NCBI RefSeq assembly: GCF_016863635.1 | Contig: NZ_BOPG01000113.1 | Span: 1-58,065, forward strand | DNA length: 58,065 nt | Direction: 5' to 3' | DNA from: Virgisporangium aurantiacum | GTDB lineage: Bacteria > Actinomycetota > Actinomycetes > Mycobacteriales > Micromonosporaceae | Shown: in pieces, positions 25,627-34,594 of the stretch | How the letters are laid out: each line of letters opens with the position of its first letter | Position numbering within the stretch: position 1 is the stretch's first letter | Position numbers and translations under genes: made by a program | Notes under the pieces: model-generated | Databases searched by the model: none | The model's input: only the letters and a program-made list of their open reading frames with translations | What the model was told of the DNA's origin: nothing

Positions 25627-27951
25627 GTGGTGCGGACAGCACGGGACGGTCGGACGTCGCGACGGCTGGTGGCCGCGACCACGGCCTGTCTGGTCGCGGG
25701 TGTTGCCTGGGGCGTGCTGCACGCCCTGGGCGTGGCGGTGCCGAAGCTGTCGGTGCTGCTGCTGGTGCCGGTGTCGTTCGGGTGCACGGCGGCGGTCACC
25801 GTCGTCGCCGCCCGCGCGCCGGGGCTCGCGGACACCGGGCGGCGGTTCTGGCGACATCTCACCCTGTGCGTGGTGCTCGTCGCGGCCGGGTCGTCGCTCA
25901 TGTCGCCGGCACGGCTGACCCCGGAGGCGCCGCGTGCGTTGACGCTCATCCAGCTGTCGGCGCCGCTGCTCGTGCTCGGGATCCTCGTCCTGTTCTACGC
26001 CCTGCTGCGGCTTCCCGTGCGCGCCCGGTCGCCGGGCGAGTGGTTGCGGCTGGGGCTCGACGGGATGATCGTCCTGTTCACCACGGCGCTGTTCCTGTGG
26101 CATCTCGCCCTGCGGCCCCTGGTGCAGCGGCACCTCGACCTCAAGGTCGTGCTCGTCCTGTGCATCGTCACCGTCACCTGCCTGGTGACGCTGGTGGCGG
26201 TGATGAAGGTGGTGATGCTCGGCAGCGGCCCGGTCAGTGGACGGTCGATGGGTGTACTCGCCTCGACGATGCTGCTCGGCGCGCTGGGCGCGGTCCTCAC
26301 GCCGCTCATCGACGAGCCCCGGTGGGTCGGCGTGCAGCCGGTGCTCACGTTCACCGCGTCGCTGCTGGTCGCGACCGCCGCGCACGTGCAGTACGTCACG
26401 GCGGTGAACCCCGCCGCGGAACGGTCGCGGACGCGGCCGGACCGGCCGTACAGCAAGCTCCCCTACTTCGCCGGCGGGGCCACGCTGCTCCTGCTCGCCA
26501 CGGTGGCGTACGGCGTCGACCACGGTGACATCGCCGCCGTGGCCACCGGGGCCGTCGCGGTCAGCGGGGTCGTCGGTGTCCGTCAGCTGGTGGCGCTGCG
26601 CGACAACGCGCAGTTGCTCGAGTCGGTGCGCCGGCACGAACAGCGGCTGCGGCACCAGGCGACGCACGACGCCCTCACCGGTCTCGTCAACCGCGCCCGG
26701 TTCACGGACCTGCTGGCCGACGCGCTCGACCACGGTCGCGGCGGCGTCGCCGTGCTGCTCATCGATCTCGACGACTTCAAGCTCATCAACGACACCCACG
26801 GCCACGCCGTCGGCGACGAGGTGCTGATCACGGTCGCCCGGCGGCTCGGCGACGCGGTGCGGGCCGGCGACGTGGTCGCCCGGCTCGGCGGGGACGAGTT
26901 CGCCGCCGTGCTGTACGACGCCACCGACGAGCACGGCGTCGCCGTCGCCCGGCGCATCCGCGACGGGCTGTCCGCCGCCGTCACCGCGGGCGGGCACGAA
27001 CTGCTCGTGCGCGCCAGCGTCGGCATCGCCGCGTCGGCGGCCGGCGACGAACTCGACACGCTGCTGCGCAACGCCGACCTCGCGATGTACGGGGCGAAGG
27101 AACGCGGCAAGGGCGACTACTTCGCCTACGTGCCCGGGATGACGACGCGGATCGTCGCGCACGCCGAACTCGGCGCCCAGTTGCGCGAGGCCATCGACGC
27201 CGGGCAGCTCTTCATCGAGTACCAGCCGATCGTCCGGCTGTGCGACGGGCACATCGTGGGCACGGAGGCGCTGGTGCGCTGGCGCCACCCCGAGCGCGGG
27301 ATCGTGCCGCCGGCCGAGTTCATCCCCGCCGCGGAGCAGACGGGACTCGTGGTCCCGCTGGGCCGGTGGGTCCTGCGCGAGGCGTGCGCGCAGCAGAGCC
27401 GGTGGCGGCAGACCCTCGGTGCCGCCGCGCCGGGCTCGGTCGGCGTCAACGTGGCCGGCCGGCAGCTCACCGAGCCCGACTTCGTCGCCACCGTCGGCGC
27501 CGCGCTCGCCGACACCGGCCTCGATCCCCGGCACCTGATCATCGAGGTCACCGAGACGGCGGTGGTCGACGCCGCCGCGACCGCCGCCCTGCAGGCGCTG
27601 CGCGACATGCGGATCCGGATCGCCCTCGACGATTTCGGCACCGCCGCGTCGTCGCTGGGGCTGCTGCTGACCTGCCCGGTGACCGCGCTGAAGCTGGACC
27701 GCACGTTCGTCGACCGGATCACCACCGTGAACCGCCAGGAGGCCGTGGCGATGGCGGTGGTCCGCATGGCGCAGGCGCTCGAGCTCGACGCCGTCGCCGA
27801 GGGCATCGAGACCGAGGAGCAGGCCGTGCTGCTGCGGAACCTCGGCTACCGGTTCGGCCAGGGGTACCTCTACGGGCGTCCGCTGGCACCGGACGATCTC
27901 GCCACGCGGGTCGCGCCCGCCCTCTCCTCCGTCGGTCGTCGCACCGGGTAA
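25627..27951 (+). CDS. Membrane GGDEF-EAL cyclic-di-GMP enzyme
   Basis: About 774 aa with a GTG start at 25627 (or 25630). Some ten hydrophobic segments fill residues 10-330, forming an unnamed sensor. A GGDEF domain follows with an intact GGDEF at 421-425 and a product-inhibition RxxD (RAGD) five residues earlier. The EAL domain has EAL at 547-549, the later LIIEVTE, and AEGIETEEQ with the general-base Glu. One difference is DDFGTAASS where DDFGTGYSS is usual. Both synthesis and breakdown of c-di-GMP therefore look possible. In streptomycetes c-di-GMP controls development. It is divergent from the lectin operon by about 140 bases. Confidence 0.93.
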   Translation: MVRTARDGRTSRRLVAATTACLVAGVAWGVLHALGVAVPKLSVLLLVPVSFGCTAAVTVVAARAPGLADTGRRFWRHLTLCVVLVAAGSSLMSPARLTPEAPRALTLIQLSAPLLVLGILVLFYALLRLPVRARSPGEWLRLGLDGMIVLFTTALFLWHLALRPLVQRHLDLKVVLVLCIVTVTCLVTLVAVMKVVMLGSGPVSGRSMGVLASTMLLGALGAVLTPLIDEPRWVGVQPVLTFTASLLVATAAHVQYVTAVNPAAERSRTRPDRPYSKLPYFAGGATLLLLATVAYGVDHGDIAAVATGAVAVSGVVGVRQLVALRDNAQLLESVRRHEQRLRHQATHDALTGLVNRARFTDLLADALDHGRGGVAVLLIDLDDFKLINDTHGHAVGDEVLITVARRLGDAVRAGDVVARLGGDEFAAVLYDATDEHGVAVARRIRDGLSAAVTAGGHELLVRASVGIAASAAGDELDTLLRNADLAMYGAKERGKGDYFAYVPGMTTRIVAHAELGAQLREAIDAGQLFIEYQPIVRLCDGHIVGTEALVRWRHPERGIVPPAEFIPAAEQTGLVVPLGRWVLREACAQQSRWRQTLGAAAPGSVGVNVAGRQLTEPDFVATVGAALADTGLDPRHLIIEVTETAVVDAAATAALQALRDMRIRIALDDFGTAASSLGLLLTCPVTALKLDRTFVDRITTVNRQEAVAMAVVRMAQALELDAVAEGIETEEQAVLLRNLGYRFGQGYLYGRPLAPDDLATRVAPALSSVGRRTG

Positions 27952-28179
27952 CCGACGCGTCGCCTCCCGTTCATCCGGTCATCACCGGACGCACGCCTTC
28001 CGGTCGGTCCGCCGGTGGACCGTAGGAATTCCGGAGCGGTGGTCATGAACAGTAAAAAGCACCTACCGGACGTGCTGGTGCCACGTCGGCAGAACAGGAA
28101 CGGCGCGCCGAAGCAGCACCCGACCCACGGTCACGGGTCCGGTCTCCCGGCCGCGCTGAGCCTGTGCGGATCGACCGGC
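27952..28179. other. Intergenic region after the GGDEF-EAL gene
   Basis: 228 bases between two convergent genes. The only structure seen is a small perfect hairpin TCCGGT-CATC-ACCGGA at 27974-27989, without a T-run, which might be a weak terminator. A short open frame starting at 28048 runs antisense into glgE and is not supported. Confidence 0.4.
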
Positions 28180-30174
28180 TCAGTACGGCTGGACGTGGAC
28201 GATGTGCACCGGTTCGGTGTCGGGGCCGACGCGGACGAACGCGTGCTCGGCCCAGTTCCAGTACTGGCCGGTGATCAGGTCGTGGGCCACGAACCGGTCG
28301 GCCCAGCCCAGGCCGAGGTCGGGCATGGTCAGGTGGAGCCAGGTGTCGCGGGTGTGCGCGGGATCGAGGTTGGCCACCACCACGATCACGTCGTCACGGT
28401 CGTAGATCCGGCGGGCCTTGGAGAAGACCAGCACCTGGTCGTCGTCGGCCCGGTGGAAGCGCAGATTCCGTAACCAGTGCAGCGCCGGGTGGGCGCGGCG
28501 GATCTCGTTGATCCGGGCCAGGTACGGCCCGAGGGTCCGGTCGCCGCGCTCGGCCCAGCGCCGGTCCTTGTACTGGTACTTCTCGTTGTCGAGCTGCTCC
28601 TCGGCGCCGGGGCGGGCGACGTTCTCGATCAGCTCGTACCCGGCGTAGATGCCGTAGCTGGGTACCAGCGTCGCGGCCAGCGCGGCGCGCATCTTCCACG
28701 CCGCGACGCCGCCCTGCTGCATGAACGGCGTGAGGATGTCGTGGGTGGTGGGCCAGAAGTTCGGGCGCATGTACGCCGCGGCCGGCCCGGCCAGTTCGCG
28801 GCAGTACTCCTCGATCTCCGGCTTGGAGTGCCGCCAGGCGAAGTAGGTGTACGACTGCTGGAACCCGGCCTTCGCCAGGTTGTGCATCATCGGCGGGCGG
28901 GTGAACGCCTCGGCCAGCCAGATGATCTCCGGGTGCCCGGCGCCGATGTCGGCGATCAGCCGTTCCCAGAAGGCGACCGGTTTGGTGTGGGGATTGTCGA
29001 CGCGGAACAGCGTGACGCCGTGCCGGATCCACACCAGCACCACGCGGCGGATCTCCGCGTAGATGCCCTCCGGATCGTTGTCGAAGTTCAGCGGATAGAT
29101 GTCCTGGTACTTCTTCGGCGGGTTCTCGGCGTACGCGATCGAGCCGTCGGCGCGGGTGGTGAACCACTCCGGGTGTTCGGCGACCCACGGGTGGTCGGGC
29201 GCGCAGTTCAGCGCCAGGTCGAGCGCGACCTCCAGGCCGAGCCGGCGGGCCTCGGCGACGAACGCGTCGAAGTCGGCGAACGTGCCGAGGTCGGGATGGA
29301 TGGCGTCGTGGCCGCCCTCGGCCGAGCCGATGGCGTAGGGCGATCCGGGGTCGTGCTCCTCGGCGTGCAGGGCGTTGTTCCGACCCTTGCGGTTGATCCG
29401 ACCGATCGGGTGGACGGGCGTGAGGTACACGACGTCGAACCCCATCGCCGCCACGGCTTCCAGACGACGGGACGCCGTGGCGAACGTGCCGCTCGTCCAC
29501 CGTCCCGTTGACTCGTCGAACGTCGCGCCCTCCGACCGGGGGAACAACTCGTACCAGGCGCCGTACAGGGCCCGGTCGCGCTCGACCAGCAACGGCAGGT
29601 CGGGGCTCGCCGACACGTTGTCGCGCAGCGGTCGCTCGGCGAGCTCGCGGCGCACGTCGCCGGACAGGCCCGCGCTCAGCCGGGTCTCCGGCGCGGATCC
29701 GGTGTCCCGCAACGCCTTCGCCGCCTGTTCCAGTGCGGCCGCCCGATCCGCCGGACGCGGCACCTCGGCCACCGCGCGGTCGAGGACCCGCGCGCCCTCC
29801 TCGAGCATCAGGTCGACGTCGACACCCGCCCCGACGTTGATGACCGCGTCGTGGTTCCACGTGCCGTACGGATCGGACCAGCCCTCGACCCGGTACGACC
29901 ACAGCCCGGTGCGGTCGGCGCTCACCGTCGCCGCCCACGCGTCGAGACCGGCGTTCACCCGGACCATCGGCACGTGGTGCTCGACGCCGGCCGGATCGGT
30001 GAGCACCACGGTCGCGTTCACCGCGCCGTGCCCCTCCTGGAACACCGTCGCGGTGACGTCGAACTGCTCACCGACGACCGACTTCGCCGGCCGGTTGCCA
30101 CCGTCGACGACCGGTGCGACATCGGTCACCGGAACACGGCCGAACGGCCGGCGGGGCGCTGTCATATCGACCAC
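28180..30174 (-). CDS. glgE: Alpha-1,4-glucan:maltose-1-phosphate maltosyltransferase
   Basis: 664 aa, GH13 family. GlgE extends linear alpha-glucans using maltose 1-phosphate in the TreS-Pep2-GlgE-GlgB route. An N-terminal beta-domain (residues ~30-115) precedes the helical linker and the barrel. The nucleophile Asp393 is in LFRVDNPHTKP and the acid/base Glu422 in WLAEAFTRPP, matching the numbering of Streptomyces GlgE within one residue. The start is either GTG 30174 (1 base after the regulator stop) or ATG 30165. No treS, pep2 or glgB lies in the window, which is unusual for this gene. Confidence 0.93.
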   Translation of the reverse strand: MVDMTAPRRPFGRVPVTDVAPVVDGGNRPAKSVVGEQFDVTATVFQEGHGAVNATVVLTDPAGVEHHVPMVRVNAGLDAWAATVSADRTGLWSYRVEGWSDPYGTWNHDAVINVGAGVDVDLMLEEGARVLDRAVAEVPRPADRAAALEQAAKALRDTGSAPETRLSAGLSGDVRRELAERPLRDNVSASPDLPLLVERDRALYGAWYELFPRSEGATFDESTGRWTSGTFATASRRLEAVAAMGFDVVYLTPVHPIGRINRKGRNNALHAEEHDPGSPYAIGSAEGGHDAIHPDLGTFADFDAFVAEARRLGLEVALDLALNCAPDHPWVAEHPEWFTTRADGSIAYAENPPKKYQDIYPLNFDNDPEGIYAEIRRVVLVWIRHGVTLFRVDNPHTKPVAFWERLIADIGAGHPEIIWLAEAFTRPPMMHNLAKAGFQQSYTYFAWRHSKPEIEEYCRELAGPAAAYMRPNFWPTTHDILTPFMQQGGVAAWKMRAALAATLVPSYGIYAGYELIENVARPGAEEQLDNEKYQYKDRRWAERGDRTLGPYLARINEIRRAHPALHWLRNLRFHRADDDQVLVFSKARRIYDRDDVIVVVANLDPAHTRDTWLHLTMPDLGLGWADRFVAHDLITGQYWNWAEHAFVRVGPDTEPVHIVHVQPY

Positions 30175-30175
30175 G

Positions 30176-31972
30176 CTAACGCCCGTCGCCGCAACCCGCC
30201 CGCGGACCGTCCTCCTCGGCGAGCTTGCGGCCGGCGTACCGGTGCAGCAGCGGCGGGACGGTGATCCGGTCGTCGGCGTGCCGTTCGACCAGGTGTGCGT
30301 CCGCGAGATTGTTCAGCAGCGCGTGCGCCGACGCGGCCGGAGCGCCGCTGAGAGCGACCACCGCCGCGGCCGGACAGCCGGCGGCGGGCAGTGCCCCGAG
30401 CGCCCGGAACATCCGACGGGCCGGGTCGGGCAGGGCGGCGTACGACACGTCGAAGGCCGACAGGACGCTGAGTTCGTCGGGCCCGGCGAACCTCAGCTCG
30501 TCCAGGGGATCCAGGCCGGCGATCCGCGCGACGTACGCCGCGACGCTGTGATGGTGCTCCGCGGCCAGCTTGGCGGCCAGCATCCGCAGCGCGAGCGGTA
30601 GATGGCCGCACCAGGTGGCGAGGTCGGCGACGGCCGGATCCGGTTCGAGCTGGCCCGCCGTGAGCAGGAGTTCCGCCGCCTCGGGCGAGGAGAGCGCCGG
30701 CAGTTCGATCTGTTCGGCACCCTCGAGCGCGACCAGCCCGTCGAGGCGGCGGCGGCTGGTCACCAGGATCCCGCAGGCACCGCTGCCGGGCAGCAGCGGC
30801 CGGACCTGGTCGGCCGTCCGCGCGTCGTCGAGCACGACCAGGACGCGCTGACCGGCGAGCGCGGAGCGGTACATTCCGGCCAGGTCGGGCAGGCGGTCCG
30901 GCACCCGGTCCGGCTCGGTCCCGAGCGCGCACAGCATCGACCGCAACGCGTCCTCCGGCGCGACGGGCGGACCGGTGGCGTGTCCCCGGAGATTGACGTA
31001 GAGCTGGCCGTCGCGGAACCGGGCGGCGTTCTGCTGCGCCCAGTGGACGGCGAGGGTGGTCTTCCCGACGCCCGGGCCACCGGTGACGACGGCGATCGAC
31101 GGTGCGGTCGGCCGGGTCCGGGCCAGCGCCGCGCCGAGGGAGCGCAACTCCGCCGCCCGGCCGACGAAGTGCGGCACGTCGGCGGGGAGTTGGGCCGGAG
31201 CGGCGCCGGCCGTGCGGCGGCGGTGCCGGAACGGCGGATCGCCGCGCAGGATCGTGATCTGGAGGACCTTGAGCTCCTCGGCCGGCTCCATTCCGAGGTC
31301 ACCCTTCAGGCGGTGCCGGGTGCGCGCATAGGCGTCGAGTGCGTCCGACGCCCGGCCGGCGTCGTAGAGAGCGTGCATCAGCTGGCCGGCGAAACGCTGG
31401 CGGTACGGGTGGCGGGCCACGAGGCCGCTGAGCTCGTCCACCAACTGCCGCCCGCGGCCGAGTTCCAGCTCGGCGTCGAGCCGCTCCTCGACCGCCGCCA
31501 ACCGGGCCTCGTCGAGACCCCGGCACAGCTCCTCGCGCACGTCCTCGGTGGCCGCGTCCGCCAACGCCGGTCCCCGCCACAGCCGCAGCGCCTCGTGCAG
31601 CAGCCGGCTCCGGTCCACGGCGTCCGTGCTGCACCGGGCCCGGTCCAGCAGGTGTCTGAAGACGTGGGCGTCGACCCGCTCCGGTGGGCACGTCAGCAGG
31701 TACCCGGGGCCGCGCCGCACCAGCGAAACGTCCGTGGTGGCGCCCGCACCCGTCAGCACGGTGCGCAGCCGGCTGAGGTGCGCCTGCACGGTGCGCCGCG
31801 CACTGCCGGGCGGGTGCTCGGGCCACAGCAGGTCGACCAGCCGGTCGATCGAGACGAGTTGATTGCACTCGAGCAGCAGGACCGCCAGGATCAGCCGCTG
31901 CTTGCGGCCGCCGAGCGTCATCGACTGGCCGTTCGCGCAGGCCTGGACCGGACCGAGCAACTTGAACTGCAT
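30176..31972 (-). CDS. SARP/BTAD regulator with NB-ARC ATPase domain
   Basis: 598 aa from ATG 31972 (MQFKLLGPVQACANG). An OmpR-type winged helix covers residues 1-95 and a BTAD helical domain about 100-245. An NB-ARC/STAND ATPase has its P-loop GGPGVGKTT at 298-306 and LVVLDDARTADQVRPLLPG as Walker B. No C-terminal TPR array follows, so it is shorter than AfsR. Such proteins activate antibiotic clusters by binding direct heptamer repeats. It lies beside block II and is a plausible pathway activator. It is also only 1 base from glgE and probably cotranscribed with it. Confidence 0.92.
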   Translation of the reverse strand: MQFKLLGPVQACANGQSMTLGGRKQRLILAVLLLECNQLVSIDRLVDLLWPEHPPGSARRTVQAHLSRLRTVLTGAGATTDVSLVRRGPGYLLTCPPERVDAHVFRHLLDRARCSTDAVDRSRLLHEALRLWRGPALADAATEDVREELCRGLDEARLAAVEERLDAELELGRGRQLVDELSGLVARHPYRQRFAGQLMHALYDAGRASDALDAYARTRHRLKGDLGMEPAEELKVLQITILRGDPPFRHRRRTAGAAPAQLPADVPHFVGRAAELRSLGAALARTRPTAPSIAVVTGGPGVGKTTLAVHWAQQNAARFRDGQLYVNLRGHATGPPVAPEDALRSMLCALGTEPDRVPDRLPDLAGMYRSALAGQRVLVVLDDARTADQVRPLLPGSGACGILVTSRRRLDGLVALEGAEQIELPALSSPEAAELLLTAGQLEPDPAVADLATWCGHLPLALRMLAAKLAAEHHHSVAAYVARIAGLDPLDELRFAGPDELSVLSAFDVSYAALPDPARRMFRALGALPAAGCPAAAVVALSGAPAASAHALLNNLADAHLVERHADDRITVPPLLHRYAGRKLAEEDGPRAGCGDGR

Positions 31973-32057
31973 GTGACGCCCCATACCGCAGGTGAGCCGA
32001 ACCGCTGCCGGCGGACCCAGTGTCACGACCGTCGCTAGACACGCGCTGTACGTCGAC

Positions 32058-32858
32058 TTAACGCGCGTCCTTGCCGATGATCAGCATGGGGTAGTTCGCC
32101 AACGGCAGCACGAGGCGCGGCACCAGCCGCTCGGTGATCGACGCGAGTGCCAGGGTCGCCCGTCCCAGGACGTTGTCCGGCACGAGCGCGCGGGTCACCT
32201 CGGCCGCGAACAGCGCCCACGTGCCGACCTCCACGGGGATTCCCCGCGTGCCCAGCGCCTTGCACAGCGTCCGGACGCCCACCGGGTGGTACGGCAGCGC
32301 CGGGTGTCCCGGCGACCCGTCGGCCGGCTCGTCGGCCGGTCGCCGCCGGTGTGCCAGCCGCAGCGGGAGGGTGTCCAGGCGGGCGTAGACGACCACGGCC
32401 CGTCCGCCCGGCGCCAGCACCCGGTGCATCTCCGACACGGCCCGCAACTGCCGCCGGTACGGCAGGTGGTAGACCACGTGCGCGCACAGGATCCGGGCGA
32501 ACGTGTCGTCGGCGAACGGCAGGCGGCACACGTCCGCCCGCACGTACGTCGAGCGGTCCCCGAGCACGTCGCGTGCGCCGCGCAGCGCCGCACCGGCCAC
32601 GTCGAGGCAGACACGCGTCGCCGGCGAGTCGGCTCCGGTGGGCGTCGGCGACCCACCACAGCCGATGTCGAGCAGCGCCCCCGTCGGCGGCCGGACCAGT
32701 CGGAGCGTCCGGCGGGCGATCCGGGCGCGGTAGCGGCGGGTGACCGGTCGCAGGTCGACGAACGCCTCGGTGTCCCGGTACTGACCCGAGGCGCCGCGTT
32801 CCCAGCCCTCCTTCTCGTAGAACTCGCGCAGCGCGTCCCCGGAGCCGGCAGCGGACAC
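32058..32858 (-). CDS. Class I SAM methyltransferase (block II)
   Basis: 266 aa from GTG 32858, with AGGAG close upstream. The motifs are LLDIGCGGSPTPTG (motif I), RVCLDVAGAALRGAR, FARILCAHVVYHLPY and EMHRVLAPGGRAVVVYARLD. All fit the Methyltransf_11 type. It is 9 bases after the GT2/GT7C gene, so the pair is one transcript. The block I methyltransferase (4654-5445) is of the same broad class but not obviously an orthologue. The substrate is unknown, probably the sugar or scaffold of the block II product. Confidence 0.87.
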   Translation of the reverse strand: MSAAGSGDALREFYEKEGWERGASGQYRDTEAFVDLRPVTRRYRARIARRTLRLVRPPTGALLDIGCGGSPTPTGADSPATRVCLDVAGAALRGARDVLGDRSTYVRADVCRLPFADDTFARILCAHVVYHLPYRRQLRAVSEMHRVLAPGGRAVVVYARLDTLPLRLAHRRRPADEPADGSPGHPALPYHPVGVRTLCKALGTRGIPVEVGTWALFAAEVTRALVPDNVLGRATLALASITERLVPRLVLPLANYPMLIIGKDAR

Positions 32859-32867
32859 GGTGGACTC

Positions 32868-33746
32868 CTAACGACCGGCGACACTCGGCGACGATGCCCG
32901 CAGGTCCTGCGCGATCATGGCCTCGTGCCCGCCGGCGAGGCGCTGATCCAGGATTCTCCGGTTGGCGTCCAGCGCCGGCCCCGCATACGACCGGGGATGC
33001 TCGAAGTGCAGGCACCGCAGCGTGCGGGCGGCACGCCACGCGTGCACGAGGCGGGTGACCGTGCCGAGCTTGGCGAACAGGTCGTCGTCTTCGCAGCCCC
33101 ACCCGACGTACCGGGTGCAGTAACCACCCACCCGGTCGAACTGATCCTTCCGGACGAGCACACCGCCCCAGTGGAACGGGCAACGGAAGACCATCTCCGG
33201 GCTGTCGGCCGGGTTCACCAGGTGCGGCGGCGGCTCCGCCCACAGGCTCCGGTCGATCCGGTGGAACCGCTCGCCCGGCACCGGCGTCAGCCGACCGGAA
33301 CGGTCGCCGGTGACGAGGCACGCGCGTACCGGTCCGGGATCCCGCCACGCCGGTGCCGTGCCGATCTCCGCGTGGTTGACCAGTCGGTACATCCACGGCT
33401 GCACGAGAGCGTCGCCGTTGGCGCAGAGGGCCAGGGCACGACGGAGAAAGTCCGCCCCGACGGGCACGATGTCGGCGTCGCCGAGATAGAGCATCGCGGC
33501 TCGGGCCACCGACGCGGCCAGGTTGCGCAACGTCCCCGGAGCGGGCGGCCCGCCGGACAGCACCCGGATCCGGTCGTCGCGGGAAAGCTCGACCGCCGTG
33601 TCGGCGGCGGTCGCGACGAGCACCTCGCAGCGGACGTCCTGGGCGAGCCAGGCGGCCGCGACGGCGGGCAGGGTGTGGCGCGCCGGATGGTCACCGAACA
33701 ACGGAAGCACCACGCTCACCGCGGGCACCGATGCGCCTGTCGTCAT
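32868..33746 (-). CDS. GT2/GT7C glycosyltransferase, paralogue of block I enzyme
   Basis: 292 aa from ATG 33746 with a GGGAGG site upstream. The N-terminus VPAVSVVLPLFGDH is the GT2 nucleotide-binding strand and LGDADIVPVGADFL the DxD. The C-terminal FHWGGVLVRKDQFDRVGGYC and YVGWGCEDDDLFAKL form the GT7C-type acceptor and catalytic region. It aligns throughout with the 9809-10678 protein, including CLHFEHPR near the end. It is divergent from the PDHW gene across 147 bases. A galactosyl- or N-acetylhexosaminyl-type donor is suggested by the GT7C motif but not proven. Confidence 0.87.
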   Translation of the reverse strand: MTTGASVPAVSVVLPLFGDHPARHTLPAVAAAWLAQDVRCEVLVATAADTAVELSRDDRIRVLSGGPPAPGTLRNLAASVARAAMLYLGDADIVPVGADFLRRALALCANGDALVQPWMYRLVNHAEIGTAPAWRDPGPVRACLVTGDRSGRLTPVPGERFHRIDRSLWAEPPPHLVNPADSPEMVFRCPFHWGGVLVRKDQFDRVGGYCTRYVGWGCEDDDLFAKLGTVTRLVHAWRAARTLRCLHFEHPRSYAGPALDANRRILDQRLAGGHEAMIAQDLRASSPSVAGR

Positions 33747-33893
33747 GTGACCGCCCTCCCGGTTGGCGTCACCGTACAAGCCACCGGCCGGCGTGCACCA
33801 GGACCGTGGGGTCCGGCCACAACACGAACGCAGCATTACCGCAACGGCCGCCACGTACCGTCGAGCGGCGACCCCTCACCCGAGAGGACCCAC

Positions 33894-34592
33894 ATGCGGC
33901 TGATCACCTGGGAGGACGAGGGGCTGTTCCGCACGGTGATGTCGGCGGCCCGACTCGGCCGGGCCGGCGCGCTCATCGAGCACCTCGGCAAGCGGTACGC
34001 CGAGGAGTGGGACGACGCGGAAGCGGGCCTCCCGTACGCCCTCGCGATGGTCGCGGCGCTGCAGACCGGCGTGCTGTTCCCGGAGAGCGCCGGGCCCCGC
34101 CAGCACGGCACGACCTACGACGAGCTGACCGAGACGCTCGAAGACGTGCTCTACGTCGCACCGGATCACTGGCTCGCCCGGTACTGCCGCATCTTCGTGC
34201 GGGTGCTCCTGCCGACCACCGGCGGCCGGGAGGCGAAGTTCGCCCGGGACGAGCACGCGAAGGCGCGCGCGGACGTCGCCGAACTGATCGGCCTCCAGCG
34301 GCGGGCACCCTGGCAGCCGTACTTCTCGTGCGCGTACGCCGTCGCGGCCCGGCTGGCGGCCGCGGGCGAGTACGGCGACGCGTCGGCCGGACAGCTCATC
34401 GCCGAGGCGTGCGACAAACCCAACGGGCCGATCCCGTTCCGGATGCTCGGCTCCGTCATGTGTCCCTCGTTCATCGCGCTCCACGCGAACCCGGACCTGC
34501 CGGAACGGGCCCGGCTCGGCACGCTGATGGCGACCCTGTTCCCGAACGAGCCGGCGGTCACGGCGGCACTGCGCGGACAGCCGGCCCGGTAG
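33894..34592 (+). CDS. 'PDHW' protein, copy 1 (unrecognised family)
   Basis: 232 aa from ATG 33894, with GAGAGGA upstream. No known domain is recognised. The protein is helical and starts MRLITWEDEGLF. Distinctive blocks are YAPDHW-like APDHWLARYCR at 89-99, WQPYFSC at 140-146 and FRMLGSVMCPSF near 190. All three blocks, and the opening MRLIT, recur in the 43924-44598 gene, so the two are paralogues. It overlaps nothing but lies 2 bases before the QDDVEP copy 2 gene. The recurring partner genes (QDDVEP, radical SAM, GT2/GT7C) suggest a role in the same pathway. Confidence 0.7.
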   Translation: MRLITWEDEGLFRTVMSAARLGRAGALIEHLGKRYAEEWDDAEAGLPYALAMVAALQTGVLFPESAGPRQHGTTYDELTETLEDVLYVAPDHWLARYCRIFVRVLLPTTGGREAKFARDEHAKARADVAELIGLQRRAPWQPYFSCAYAVAARLAAAGEYGDASAGQLIAEACDKPNGPIPFRMLGSVMCPSFIALHANPDLPERARLGTLMATLFPNEPAVTAALRGQPAR

Positions 34593-34594
34593 AG

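Noticed and set aside
27974..27989. Hairpin after the GGDEF-EAL gene as a firm terminator
   Set aside because: Only a 6-bp stem without a T-run; mentioned in the intergenic entry but not claimed.
28048..28473. Small forward open frame starting MNSKKHLPDV after the GGDEF-EAL gene
   Set aside because: It has a weak upstream GGAG, but most of it runs antisense through the glgE C-terminus and the composition turns into typical shadow sequence.
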